Assembly: GCA_943704525.1 (NCBI GenBank)
Contig: CALSCQ010002155.1
Location: 1 to 52,105, forward strand
Length of the DNA stretch: 52,105 nucleotides
DNA from: Pigoraptor vietnamica
Taxonomy: Eukaryota; Opisthokonta; Filasterea
Reading direction: 5' to 3'
Under the pieces are notes generated by a model. That model had not been told where the DNA came from. It saw only the letters and a list, made by a program, of their open reading frames with translations, and searched no databases. Of this stretch, positions 12,972 to 23,510 are shown in pieces. Position numbers and translations under genes: made by a program. How positions within the stretch are numbered: the stretch's first letter is position 1; every line of letters begins with the position of its first letter.

Positions 12972-13724
12972 ATGTCTAAGAAGGCGACGAAGGTTAAGAA
13001 GGAGGAGCAGGTCATCTCGCTCGGCCCCCAGGTCCGCGAGGGCGAGCTCGTCTTTGGCGTCGCGCACATTTTTGCGTCGTTCAACGACACGTTCGTGCAC
13101 GTGACTGATCTCTCTGGCCGCGAAACGATCGTGCGTGTCACGGGCGGCATGAAGGTCAAGGCCGACCGCGACGAGTCGTCCCCGTACGCTGCTATGCTTG
13201 CCGCGCAGGATGTTGCTGCGCGCTGCAAGGAGGTTGGCGTCACGGCCCTCCACATCAAGCTGCGTGCGACGGGCGGCAACCGGACCAAGACGCCCGGCCC
13301 CGGCGCCCAGTCGGCCCTCCGCGCCCTCGCCCGCGCCGGCATGAAGATCGGCCGCATCGGTGGGTGTCTTCTCTTAATTGTGTTCTCGAATTGAATGTCA
13401 TTGGTTGGAATGAGGAAGGAGAGCGTTGGGAGGGGGAGAGAGTGGTCGAGTGCGACGGCTATTGCGAATTGCTCTTGAGCTGTGTTAGTACTCTGTTCGT
13501 GTTTAGTGGGCTATAGCTTGTGCGTATGTTTGTCCCTCCGTTTACATTAGATGTGGCTGCGGTGCTGACTGTTGGCTTCGTCCACTCCACACGCACGCGT
13601 GTGACATTGTGACCTCTGCATTCCCTCTGATCCCCCTCTGCCTTTGTCCAACGCAGAGGACGTCACGCCCATCCCCACGGACAGCACGCGCCGGAAGGGC
13701 GGTCGCCGTGGTCGCCGTCTGTAG
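12972..13724 (+). CDS. RPS14: Cytosolic small-subunit ribosomal protein uS11 (RPS14)
   Basis: Exons 12972-13359 and 13657-13724 join in frame (phase 1) to 151 residues, the same length as human RPS14. Recognisable segments are [20 protein letters not shown], the [20 protein letters not shown] stretch, [20 protein letters not shown], and the C-terminal [20 protein letters not shown]. The protein binds the platform of the 40S subunit near the mRNA exit and is needed for 18S rRNA maturation. The intron (297 bp) falls just before the basic C-terminal tail. The start is the first ATG, followed by the usual Lys-rich N-terminus. Confidence 0.97.
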
Positions 13725-13903
13725 ACGCACACGCCCAGAAGCCCCTTGTGCCCAATATACAGGCGCGGTGCGTCGTGCGGGGCGCTTGATTGCGACCGCA
13801 CACGCACACGCGTGGTCTTTGTTACATTGCGTTGCTTGTTGTCGTGGTTCGCGCGGCCTGACCTGTTATGTGACGTGTCGGCTTGCCTTATTCTTGCTCT
13901 TCG

Positions 13904-13949
<46 letters not shown>

Positions 13950-14147
13950 GATGCGTTGCATGTCTGACTCTTGAGCTGGATTGCATGCCTTGCACTGCAC
14001 GTATGGCTTTGAAACGCATTAATTTGTTTGATAGCGCACGCAAATCGAAGCGAATACGAACGCGAGAAATAGGCGCTTGTGCGAACTGGCGATGCCAACA
14101 GTGGCTGGTGTGAATGCGTGCAAGGCAGTGTCGTGGTTCGGCACCGT
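13725..14147. other. Convergent 3' region with (TG)n
   Basis: Between the ends of RPS14 (+) and the CEP85-like gene (-). Contains a TG microsatellite at about 13905-13948 and no recognisable gene. Confidence 0.6.
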
Positions 14148-17100
14148 TCACTGCACGGCGCACGCGTGCTTGCCCATTTCCTCGGCGTATCGGTCCGAGA
14201 TGAAGCCGCGCAGGCGCTCAATTTCGCGCTGGATTTGCTCTGCGGCCGAAATGGGGTTCTGCCGTCCCTCGACTGCAAACAGAGGCCAGAGTGAGGAAGT
14301 GAGGAGGGTTCAGCAGGTTGTCATGAGGAGGGTTCACCAACATATCTCAACAGCATCGTGCAAAGTGAACGACACGCGCATAGTTAAATATGGGCGACTC
14401 AGTGTCCACAGCTGCCAGGGAAAGACAGATAAGGGGAGGGCTGTGAGGGGCAGTACTCACTGCGCGGTGCATCCTCAAGCCCTAGAAGGAGGTTGACGTT
14501 TGGTGTGCCGCCCTGCGACACGACCGTGCACAGCTGCGACAGCGCGCGAATCTGGGACAGACAGGACACCAGCTGCGCCACGACAAACGTCAGCTAATGA
14601 CTGATGTGTATGTGTGTGCATCGGCTGTGCGTGCGCATCAATCACAGTCACAATTCACAGCCACAGCCACAACAAGTATGCTCTGCACGTGCGTGCATCT
14701 GCCTTTGCCATGGTCAGCAGTCCACACGCACCAGCTGCTCGAGGCGCTCCATTCCCGGGGTCGAGTTGCGCATTGCGGCAGAGTCGCACAGCTGGCGCAA
14801 GCTCGCGTTTTCCTCAATCAGCGACTGGTTCTCCTCGACGAGCTAACAAACGCAGCGAAAAGTGGTAAAATACACTGTCATTGTGACAGCAACGACTAGC
14901 TATTGCCTACAACGACAGCAAGCGAAGCACGCGCCACGCACCGTCTTCATCGACGTCCGCATCTTGTCAACCGTCCGCTGCAGCTTTGCCACTTCGCCGG
15001 CGACCGCTGCGTCGGCCTCTGCGCGCTGAAGGCGCTCCTCCAGCTCACGGATGCGCGTGTCGCGTCCCTCGAGGTCCGTGACGAGCTTGCGCAGGTACGT
15101 GTCCTTGCGTTCGGCCTCGGCCGCCTTCATTTGAACAGGCATGAGTTGTGAAGGCCAATTTGCATGTGTATTATAAGAGTATGCGTGCGTGTGTATGTGT
15201 GTGCGTGCGTGCGTGCGTGTGAGCGTGGGCGTGTGCAAAAGGGCGAGACGGTGCAATGCCCACCGCCTGCGCAGCCTCGTTCTGTCGGATCGACTGGCGC
15301 AGCGCAGCCATCGCCTCCACTTGGTGTTCCAGCTGTTCCAGCGCATCCTCGGCCTCCGCCGCCTTCGCCGTGAGCACCCGCTGCAGTTCGTTGCACATGT
15401 CCCGAAGCTCACCGTTGTGCGAGCGCGAGACACACAACAGCAGAGAATGGCCAGTCAGGGAAACCGCGCGAATTGCCCTGGAATCGACTAGCAGCGCAGC
15501 GCAGCGCCAGTACAAACACGTGAGACTAGCCACACTCGCACTATAAAACGGCAGCGCAAAACACGCACTTGGCCAGTTTTTCATCACGCACGCATTGGGC
15601 GGATATCTTCCTCAGGGCCTCTTCGTACTGCTCTCGCTTGGGCAGCAGGCGAATTTCGTCGCGCGCTGATCGAAGCGAGTCCTCGGCGGCGTCCCTCGCC
15701 TGCGTCGCCGCGCGCAGCCGCGCCTCGAGTGTGGCGAGGCGCTCCTCTCTCTCGATCATCTGTGCGAACGCAAGTGGACAACGAGAGGAATGAGATGCGA
15801 GTAGAAGAAAAGATAACCTCCATGGGAAAACCACCGAGCACTCGCACACCAACACGAGCTCGCACGCAGGTCTGCGTAAGCATCTGTCCACTACAACACC
15901 GCGAACGGGGGAACGAAGGGCGACAACACTCACCGAACGGTTGAGGCCGTTGACCTTTGCGTCGAGCGACTTGATCTGCTCATCGCGCTGTCGCAGCAAC
16001 TCTTGGTACTCGCGCTCCACCAGCGACAGTTGGCTTTGGCGCTCCTGCAAACGCGAAGGGGAGGGCGAGATGAAAGCAGAGGAACGTCAGGTTCACCCGG
16101 GCACATAGGGGTTAACACCATCGAATCTGATGCTCATAAACTGAAGCCGGTCGCACACGACAGTGCGCGCGCACTCAAACGCACCTTCGCGCGGGCATTC
16201 GCGTCAAACGCACTGTCCAGAGTCCCTTGCGACAGCAATGACACGCCCGACGACGCCACGCCGCGCGCAGCGGGCCCCGCCCCCGCGCCCACCCCCGCGT
16301 GCCCCGGAATACCTTCCTGCGGCGTGGGCGCAATTGACACGTCGGGCGAGGACATCCACCGGCGCTTGAAAAAGTCCGCGTCCTTGTCGATGAGGTCGTC
16401 CACGTGCGACCCTCCCACTACGGTCCCGTCGCGCGCAGAGACGGCGGCGGGGATCGACGCCGCTGTCGTGCCCGCGCCTGCGCCCACATGTTGTATCTGC
16501 ATCTTCTGACGGACAAGCAGCGCACGGCCGCGATCGAGCGTCTCCTGAAGCCGACTGGGCGTGGATGCGGCTGCAGTCGCGGCTGCGGCCGACGCGCTGT
16601 CCGTCACGCGCTGCGGTGTGGCCCACTGCACGTGCTCGTACTTCCGCATGATGTCCGTGTGCTTCGTGACGCCGAGCGGCGTCGCCGGAAGATTGTCTGC
16701 AGGAAGGTCGTGCGCATGAGTGTGCGTTGGGGTAACGGCAGTCCCACCAGACGCACACACAGCGCACAAACAAATGCGGCGCAAAATTCAAAACGCACCG
16801 AAAGCGGACTGCGAACCCCCTCGCGACAAGGCCCACGATGGCGTCGATGTGGGGTCGTTCGCTCGTGTTACAGGGGTCCCAACGTACGAACTGGTAACAG
16901 GCGCAACATCCGCTGCCCGCACATCGTACGCCCGCGATTCGTACGGACGCGTGACCGGTGCCGACGCGTAATCCACCGCAGGCCGCGTAACAGGCGCCGA
17001 AGTGTAGTAATCCACACCCGGGCGCACCTCCGGCGAGTGCTGGAGTGGCCGCGGGGATGCATCCGTCGAGCGAGTCGTCGACGCAGGCGACAACGCGTTT

Positions 17101-17912
17101 GTCGCACGCGCACCCGCGGCTGTGTCGGCAGTCGTCCGGGACGCCTCCGTCGTGCGCGCATACCCCTCGTGCATTCGGCGCGCCGCCTCCAGGTACTCTG
17201 CTGCCAGCGCATCCGCCGTCATCGCGGGCGATTTCTTTGCCGACAGCACAGAGTCGACGCCCGTGCGCTCTGCGTACGTGCCATCGCCGTCGCGTCGCCC
17301 ACCGGAGAGCGCGTCAGACTCGGATCTCTTCATCACACGCGACGCCAATCCATCGGCAGCGAGCAGCGCCACGTGCGCCTGCGTGTACGAAGAGGCACCG
17401 AGGACATCGGTGCGCGCACCTGTGGTGGGAAGGGAGGCGTCGCGGTGAAGTTCGCGCGTGAGTGCCGCCGTAACACCCTCAGACGCGTACGACGGCGTCG
17501 TAACAGCGGATGGGGCGGGCTGTGACGAAAGCATTCCCTCGCCGCGCGCACTGACAGTGTCAAAGGCACTCGCTGCACTCGAGGGACCCGCTGAGTTCGA
17601 TGCGCCTTCGAGCGGGCGCGCAGAACGCATGCTTTGGGGAGATGACGAAGTTAGGAGAATAGCGGCATCCTCCGCAAGCCCCTTTCCCGAAACAGGTTGC
17701 AGAAAGTCGGGAAGATCGCGAAAATAGACAGCAGGGGGCCGACAACGGACTGCTCCCGGCGACTGCTGCTTGCGCAAGGGGGACGCACGCACGCGCGAGG
17801 GGTCGAAGGGGCTCTCGTGAAAGCGGCGTTTGAGCAAAGCACTCGAACTCAAGTCCAAGTGTCTCTCTCTGATTTTCGCGGGATTTTCGGCGCCACAGCG
17901 ATTCTGAAACAT
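14148..17912 (-). CDS. Large coiled-coil protein, probably CEP85-like centrosomal protein
   Basis: Nine minus-strand exons: 16799-17912, 16185-16696, 15934-16044, 15569-15759, about 15264-15477, 14942-15124, 14732-14842, 14461-14572 and 14148-14272, total 890 residues with consistent phases. The N-terminal half is Ser/Ala/Thr-rich and disordered. From about residue 545 onward it is a long coiled coil (ERQSQLSLVEREYQELLRQR and similar). The last 80 residues contain TPNVNLLLGLED and then RLRGFISDRYAEEMGK ending CAVQ, which resembles the C-terminus of CEP85/CEP85L as I remember it; those proteins sit at centrosomes and regulate NEK2. The family call is from motif memory only. The acceptor of exon 15264-15477 is the least certain boundary. 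The start ATG at 17912 overlaps a duplicated E-box motif. Confidence 0.7.
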
Positions 17913-17943
17913 CACGTGACCAAACCCGAAACATCACGTGACC
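17906..17943. promoter_or_regulatory. Duplicated CACGTGAC element between divergent genes
   Basis: The 16-bp word GAAACATCACGTGACC occurs twice, at 17906-17921 and 17928-17943. Each contains TCACGTGA, a palindromic E-box. They lie in the short gap between the CEP85-like gene (-) and the glycosidase gene (+). The inner copy includes the complement of the proposed CEP85-like start codon, and the outer copy supplies a second ATG in a different frame. Confidence 0.65.
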
Positions 17944-18063
17944 TGTCGAGTTGGAGTGGGCTGAACGCAACTCTGCTTTCTTTTTTCTATCCCCATTCAT
18001 TAGAGTGGCTCGCAGAGCCTCCTTGTCCTGCTATCGACATCTTCGGTGCCAGGCGTACCAACA

Positions 18064-19236
18064 ATGGCGGCTGTGCAACTGCTGCTCCTCTGTGCGGTGT
18101 TCGCACACGCGCACGCTGCCACGTCGTGGAGCGTCACATCCGCCGTCCCTGTCGCTGTTCCCCTCGTGTCGTCCGCGGATGGCGGGTCCGACTTTGTGCA
18201 GAACTTCAATCCCGCGTGGGTTCAGCCGACGGAAAGCGCATCTTCGCAACCCGAACTCGAGTTTGGAGGGCTCTTCATACGCAGCCAAAACTGCAGCGAC
18301 GGGCGCAAAAACTGCAGAGCCCCAGTGTGATTGCCTTTGCGCGGTCGCTTGATGCGACTGGCATGCGGTTTGCGCACGTGTCGGCGTCCACTGTCGCCTT
18401 TGAGCCGTCCGCGGACATCCCTGAGGAGCAGTACGGGACGGAGGACCCCCGCGTTGCGTACGATGCGTCCACGGGCACCTACCACCTCTTCTACACGGCT
18501 TATGGGCAGTCGAACGGACAGGACTACGTCAAGCTGCACCACGCCATCTCAAAGACGCCCGCCGTGAAGGGCTCGTGGGAGCGACTGGGCGCCGTGTTCC
18601 CCGACCTCCCTTACTCGAAGAGCGGCGCGCTGCTCGTCCGGCCCCATCCCCCGCATTATCTGTTCTGGGGCGACAGCAACATTACGGTGGCGACGTCGGA
18701 CGATCTCGTGCACTTTACAAACGTGGGCGTGCTGATATCGCCGCGGAAGGACTCCTTTGACTCTGTGCTTGTGGAGAGCGGCCCGCCGCCCATGCCGCTG
18801 AGCGACGGAAGCATTCTGTTTGTGCACAATTCGGCCGATGCGAACAACGCGTACCACGCCGGGTGGGTGGTGGCGCTGGCCAGTGTTGTTCGGGGCTGTT
18901 GCCGCATGCTTACGCTGTCACAGTTGCAATTGCTCCCTGTATGTTCGTCCGTGCTCAAACAACGGCGATGCATTTTTTCTTCCTCTTCTCAGGTGGGTGG
19001 TGCTGAACGGGACCGACCCCACGCAAGTGCTTGCGCGCAGCAGCGTCCCCCTCTTCTCCCCGGACCTGCCGTGGGAGGCCGGCACTGCGCCTTATCTCTC
19101 GAACGTACCCAACGTCGTGTTCGTGGAGGGCATGCGGCGCGTGTCGCACGAGAGGTCGAAGGATGCGTTCCAAGTGTGGTTTGGCGCAGCGGACGCTGTT
19201 GTTGGGTCGGGCCTCGTGTTGTGTGACGCGCAATGA
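18064..19236 (+). CDS. Secreted GH130-type (DUF377) glycosidase/phosphorylase, frameshifted in this sequence
   Basis: Exon 18064-18862 and exon 18993-19236. The N-terminus MAAVQLLLLCAVFAHAHAAT is a clear signal peptide. The body matches five-bladed propeller GH130/DUF377 proteins: EEQYGTEDPRVAYD, TYHLFYTAYG, LFWGDSNITVATSDDL, VESGPPPMPLSDGSI, VVFVEGM and VWFGAADAVVGSGL at the end. GH130 enzymes phosphorolyse or hydrolyse beta-mannosides; an extracellular or endomembrane sugar-processing role is inferred. The frame that carries the signal peptide ends at a TGA near 18328, while the body is in the -1 frame. Adding one base in the A-run near 18307-18311 joins them into about 347 residues. So either the sequence lacks a base or the gene is broken. 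The last intron begins with the same ten bases as the following exon. Confidence 0.75.
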
Positions 19237-19802
19237 AGTAAAGCCATTGTTTCTGGAAACTACAGGATTGGGTGCACACGGGTCGGTGGTGGCTGTCCAG
19301 ACTGCTGTTCTTTGGAACATTCGGGCCATTCACCCGATGACGGTAACCCATTTACTTCGCTGAGGCACTGCATAGCCGGCTCAGCGATAACAGCCGGTAT
19401 AGCTTCTGACGATGCATTCACTCTCAGTCGCAGCCCGCGGCCGAGAAGGAATTCAGTCGCAGCGCGCGACCGAGAAGGAATTCGGTCGCACTGAGCGCGC
19501 GGCCGAGAAGGAATTCGGTCGCACTGAGCGCGCGGCTGAGAAGGAATTCGGTCGCAGCGCGCGGCTGAGAAGGAATTCGGTCGCAGCGCGCGGCTGAGAA
19601 GGAATTCGGTCGCACTGAGCGCGCGGCTGAGAAGGAATTCGGTCGCAGCGCGCGGCTGAGAAGGAATTCGGCTACACATGCAGCCGTTGATGACTGAAGC
19701 ATAGTTCATCGTCAGTCCAGCAAAGTGGCACTTTCACTCTCGCCAGGCACTGAAATCGCGTGCGCATGACCATTTGCTCTAACCGTTTGTTACATCGCCA
19801 AT
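19237..19802. other. Intergenic region carrying a minisatellite
   Basis: Separates the end of the glycosidase gene from the start of the large GTPase gene on the same strand. Apart from the minisatellite at 19430-19673 it shows nothing recognisable. The sequence 19674-19802 must hold the promoter of the GTPase gene. Confidence 0.6.
19430..19673 (+). repeat. Minisatellite of eight 29/33-bp units, each with an EcoRI site
   Basis: Units start at 19430, 19459, 19488, 19521, 19554, 19583, 19612 and 19645, with lengths 29, 29, 33, 33, 29, 29, 33 and 29 bp. The core is CGCGGCTGAGAAGGAATTC then GGTC; the long form has an extra CTGA after GCA. Every unit contains GAATTC. Lengths are not multiples of three, so it is unlikely to be coding. 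Confidence 0.9.
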
Positions 19803-22800
19803 ATGGGAGGCACGGGCCGTCAGTCTTGGTCGCTCGTGCACGTGCCAACTGCAAGAGGCAGCAGCACACGCGACGAGCCGTTTCAAGAGCAATGGGACGA
19901 TTCAGACGCGTCTGATGAAGACGACGATGCCACGTGGAATGGCGTGCAGGGGAACGAACTCCGCAAGCGCATCCTCCTCGTCGCCGAGCCAATTCTGCGC
20001 TCACAGCTTGCCAACAGCAGCGAAAGCTCCAACGCGTCTACTCAAGATGAGGACGGGGACGACGGCCGATACTGCCTGACATCGCAGTGCGCGGCACTCT
20101 ACGCGGCGCCGCAGACGCACGGCGTGCCCACCGTCGCCTTTATGGGCGACACGGGCGTCGGCAAGTCGCGCCTCCTCGCGCAGTTCATTCCGGACGAGGA
20201 CTTCAAGAGGGGCATCCGGCCCGCCATGCACCGGCCGCGGGTGAGCGAGGGCGGCGAGTCGAGCGACGTCATAATTTTCGAGGGCGAGAACTTCCTCGAC
20301 AGCGAAGGGCCGCCGCAGGGTCCCTACTCGTACCTGCTGGACGTCGAGGGCGCGGATTCTGTTCGCCCGGGGCGCCGTGCGTGGAAGAACGTCAAGGCAC
20401 TCGCGTCGTTCTGCAAAAAGCCGCTGGCGTATCTGTGCGACGCTCTGACGGGACGGGATACCGCAGACGCCGTCGAGATAAGGCGGATACGCCGCGACAT
20501 CGTCAACGAGCTGCTGCCGGCGCTCGTGTACAACTTCGCCGACGTCGTCGTCTACGTGACGAAAGAGGAGCTGTTCCAAGAGAGCATTCACCAGCGCATT
20601 CACAAGTTTGCGCGCCGCGCGTCGGTGGCTCCCAGCATGCCCCGCAAGCCCGTCCTCGTCGTCGTCCAGAACAACAAGGGCCTCCCGATGGCAGGTGCCC
20701 AACAGGACACAGCCGAGTCGCTCACGGAACGCTTCCTCAAGTGTCACGCGGCGCTGCGAAACGTGGGCGACGACGCCTCGCAGCCCGACCCCTCCGATTG
20801 GCGCGGCGATTTCTACTCTTGCTTCTTCGCCGATGTGATTGTCGTCCGCGTCGACTCGCATGTTATCCTCCGCGCGGGTCCCTCGGGGCGGACGGAAATG
20901 GTGCCCATCGGTCCCCACGAGCGCCTGGCCGACGTGAGCATGCTGCGCGAAGCGCTGCAGAAGGCCGTGCGGACAGTCTTTCACCGCGAGCACGTGCTCC
21001 GCCTCTCGATCTCGGCGAAGAAGATGTTCGATTTCGTCGAGGTGCTCTCCACGCAGATGCGCCTTGCCACCAAGGAGCGCGTGAACATCAGCGCCGCCGT
21101 CCGCGAGGCCATGGGGCGCTGTTCGGGACCGGGGGTGGCGGCGAGCTTCGCGCTGTTCGACACGCTGATGACGCACGCCGACTCGAGCGATTCCCGGGCG
21201 CGCGTCCAGGCGTTCTTCGTCGCGCAACTGCTGGCGGCGCGCCTCCTTCTCTCCGTGCTGCGGTCAGACGACGGCGCCCTCTACGACCAGCAGCAGATGG
21301 CCGAGGGTTGGCGCGAAGGCGTTGTCGGTCTGATCAACCACTTCCTCACGACGACGGACGAATCCAAGCCTTGCGGCACGCACAAGCGCATGCTGTGCTT
21401 CGACGGCTGCTGCCTGATCGAGCGCATAGGACACGTGCGGTGGCACCGCGCTCCCGCCAACATCTTGAACGTGCAGTGGTGGCCCGGAAATTTCACCGAC
21501 CTTCCCCTCTCGCTCGAGGAAGTGCGCGCGCTGACGAGCGTCTGCATCGGGGACGAGTTCGTAGTGCCGGCCGCGGTCGGTGCCAAGCAGTGCGCCTACA
21601 CCTCGCTCCGGAGCGTCCCCGGACTGGTCGAATGGCTCGCGGACAAATGGAGCGAGGTAACCAACACCAAGGTCTGGGACGTTGTCAAGAATGCGACAGA
21701 GCGCAAGAGCCCCAGCGACGCCGTGCTCGATCTTCAGTACAGCGAGGCGGTCGCGATAGCAGAGGCTTACAGGGCATCGTCGTCTCGACTGCAGCTCTTC
21801 TCTCGCGCGCGGCGAACCGACACGCTCTCGAAGGGCGACCCCTTCGCGAGGCTGATGATGTGTCTGATGTGCGGCCGCATCGCGTCTCGTTCGGGCGTGG
21901 CGCTCACGGGGGTGGGGAGCTGCATTCACAAGCTGTGCACCGCGTGCTGCGCGCGGCTGTCGAGTGCGGGCCAGGCGTGTCCCGTGTGCAGGACGCCCAC
22001 GTTCCCGAGAAGTCCCGCGACGATGGGAATGCGCAGGCAGGCGGAGGCCCTCGCACTCCCGCACGTCCCCCCGCGCATACTCGACATCGCGGACGACGGC
22101 GAGCAGACCCTCGCGTCGGCCGTTGCAATCGCAAAGCTGATCGATTCGGTGCAGCACGTCCTCCAGCTTGAGACCCCGCTGCGTGTCTGCGAGCTCTTCG
22201 ATCTCATCGGGGGTGCCGGCATGGGCGGCGTTCTCGCCCTCGCGTACGGACACGGTCTGGACAGCCGCGAGTGCGTCGCGATCGCAGAACAAGTCCTGCG
22301 CGGGGCGTTCTGCAACAGATCCCGGCTTGCGATGGCGTTGACGTCGAGGTCCACGCGCACCGCCAAGCTCGTGCAAGCGTTGGGAAGGTTCGCGGCTCTC
22401 CCGAGCGATATGTCGCCCGGCAGCGCGCCGCACGTCTTTGTCACCGCCATGGAAGACTCGCCCACCCCGCGCGAGTGTCTGCTGACCAACTATCCCGTCA
22501 AAGGGGACCGCGGTGACCAGAGCGCCGAGGCGTACGTCGCGCGCACCATCGGCAGGTCGACCCTTTCGGCAGCACAGGCGACCGTCTCGGCGAAGAGTAC
22601 ATTCGAGCCCGTCGAGATTGGCCCGCACTGCTACAATGCCAGCGGAGACATGCGCCGACCGAGCAACTACGCCCTCGCCGAAGTGGCGCACTTGTGGCCG
22701 ACGCGCCTCGGCGTGACGAAAGTGACAAGCGATGGACCGCTGCCGCTCCGCACAGAGCCCACGAGCCCGCCCGTCGCCACAATACATCCCGTCTTCACAA

Positions 22801-23510
22801 AGTTCGTCGCCGGTCACGTGTCCGTGTCGGCGGGACGGGGCGATGACGACGAGGTGCATGCGGCATACGCCAACGACGACGCCGGCAGCGGAACGCGCCA
22901 CGCCGCGATCAACGTGCGGGCGGATGAACCGCGCGAGCGGGCGGCGGGCCCAGGTGTGGTCGACCTCCACCGGCATCGGACCGCCGCGGAAGCCCACATG
23001 GCTTACAAGGAGCAGCACTGGCACGCGCCCACCGCAGTCGTCATCGCCGGGTTGCTGTTCGCCGACGTGCTCGTGACCGTGCCGTCCGAGTGCACGAAGC
23101 CGACAGTCATCGTGCGGATTCGCAGCCGCCTCGAGGAAGTTGCTGCCGCGCTTCGACAGCGGCTCGGCGACGAGAAGGCGCATCTTGCGCTGCGTTTGTA
23201 CAGGCGGAGCACCATGCCCGCGACCGTAATTGGCGAGTCGCTCAAGCTGAGCACGACGGGCGTTGCGGGGGATGTCGTGGCGCAGCACGCGTGCGAGGTG
23301 GACACGGCGTCGGTCACATTCGACGCTGTGCTTGCCTTCAGGATCGACAATCCGGAGCGGTCGACCGTACGCGTGCCCATCTCCGGCTGCCCGATGAACG
23401 TGCGACTCGCGTGTGCAGTAGAGGAGGACAAGAATGGCAGGCGACGACGCGCGCCATCGACGCATAGCCGTAGCGAATCCTCGCTGGGCACGACCTCCAT
23501 CGTCCCGTGA
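19803..23510 (+). CDS. GBP-type GTPase + RING finger + patatin-like domain (catalytic residues missing)
   Basis: One uninterrupted frame of 1235 codons from ATG 19803. Residues about 1-80 are acidic and disordered. A P-loop GDTGVGKS lies at about 115-122, a DVEG switch motif near 180 and the FADVVVYVTKEEL and VLVVVQNNKG strands behind it; DxEG is the G3 form typical of the guanylate-binding-protein/atlastin group. A RING finger spans about 683-737 (CLMC, C-x-H-x2-C-x2-C, CPVC). From about 760 the protein follows patatin-like phospholipases: CELFDLIGGAGMGGVLALAYG near 795-815 and SNYALAEVAHLWP near 955-970. The nucleophile motif GxSxG is GAGMG here, and the catalytic DGG is also absent, so it is probably a pseudoenzyme. 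Likely a nucleotide-regulated ubiquitin ligase with a lipid- or protein-binding tail. Single-exon structure contrasts with intron-rich neighbours. Overlapping long frames on both strands are shadows. Confidence 0.82.
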   Translation: MGGTGRQSWSLVHVPTARGSSTRDEPFQEQWDDSDASDEDDDATWNGVQGNELRKRILLVAEPILRSQLANSSESSNASTQDEDGDDGRYCLTSQCAALYAAPQTHGVPTVAFMGDTGVGKSRLLAQFIPDEDFKRGIRPAMHRPRVSEGGESSDVIIFEGENFLDSEGPPQGPYSYLLDVEGADSVRPGRRAWKNVKALASFCKKPLAYLCDALTGRDTADAVEIRRIRRDIVNELLPALVYNFADVVVYVTKEELFQESIHQRIHKFARRASVAPSMPRKPVLVVVQNNKGLPMAGAQQDTAESLTERFLKCHAALRNVGDDASQPDPSDWRGDFYSCFFADVIVVRVDSHVILRAGPSGRTEMVPIGPHERLADVSMLREALQKAVRTVFHREHVLRLSISAKKMFDFVEVLSTQMRLATKERVNISAAVREAMGRCSGPGVAASFALFDTLMTHADSSDSRARVQAFFVAQLLAARLLLSVLRSDDGALYDQQQMAEGWREGVVGLINHFLTTTDESKPCGTHKRMLCFDGCCLIERIGHVRWHRAPANILNVQWWPGNFTDLPLSLEEVRALTSVCIGDEFVVPAAVGAKQCAYTSLRSVPGLVEWLADKWSEVTNTKVWDVVKNATERKSPSDAVLDLQYSEAVAIAEAYRASSSRLQLFSRARRTDTLSKGDPFARLMMCLMCGRIASRSGVALTGVGSCIHKLCTACCARLSSAGQACPVCRTPTFPRSPATMGMRRQAEALALPHVPPRILDIADDGEQTLASAVAIAKLIDSVQHVLQLETPLRVCELFDLIGGAGMGGVLALAYGHGLDSRECVAIAEQVLRGAFCNRSRLAMALTSRSTRTAKLVQALGRFAALPSDMSPGSAPHVFVTAMEDSPTPRECLLTNYPVKGDRGDQSAEAYVARTIGRSTLSAAQATVSAKSTFEPVEIGPHCYNASGDMRRPSNYALAEVAHLWPTRLGVTKVTSDGPLPLRTEPTSPPVATIHPVFTKFVAGHVSVSAGRGDDDEVHAAYANDDAGSGTRHAAINVRADEPRERAAGPGVVDLHRHRTAAEAHMAYKEQHWHAPTAVVIAGLLFADVLVTVPSECTKPTVIVRIRSRLEEVAAALRQRLGDEKAHLALRLYRRSTMPATVIGESLKLSTTGVAGDVVAQHACEVDTASVTFDAVLAFRIDNPERSTVRVPISGCPMNVRLACAVEEDKNGRRRRAPSTHSRSESSLGTTSIVP

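Noticed and set aside
13360-13656. Possible snoRNA in the RPS14 intron
   Set aside because: Ribosomal protein introns often host snoRNAs, but I could not find paired C/D boxes or an H/ACA layout.
18300-18318. Programmed -1 frameshift at C-AAA-AAC in the GH130-type gene
   Set aside because: The heptamer is not an ideal slippery site (P-site re-pairing AAA to CAA is poor) and no stable downstream structure is evident; a missing A in the homopolymer is simpler.
21264-23465. 733-codon antisense frame over the GTPase gene, plus a 694-codon overlapping frame on the same strand
   Set aside because: Shadow frames of a GC-rich coding sequence, with Arg/Ala-rich content and no domain.
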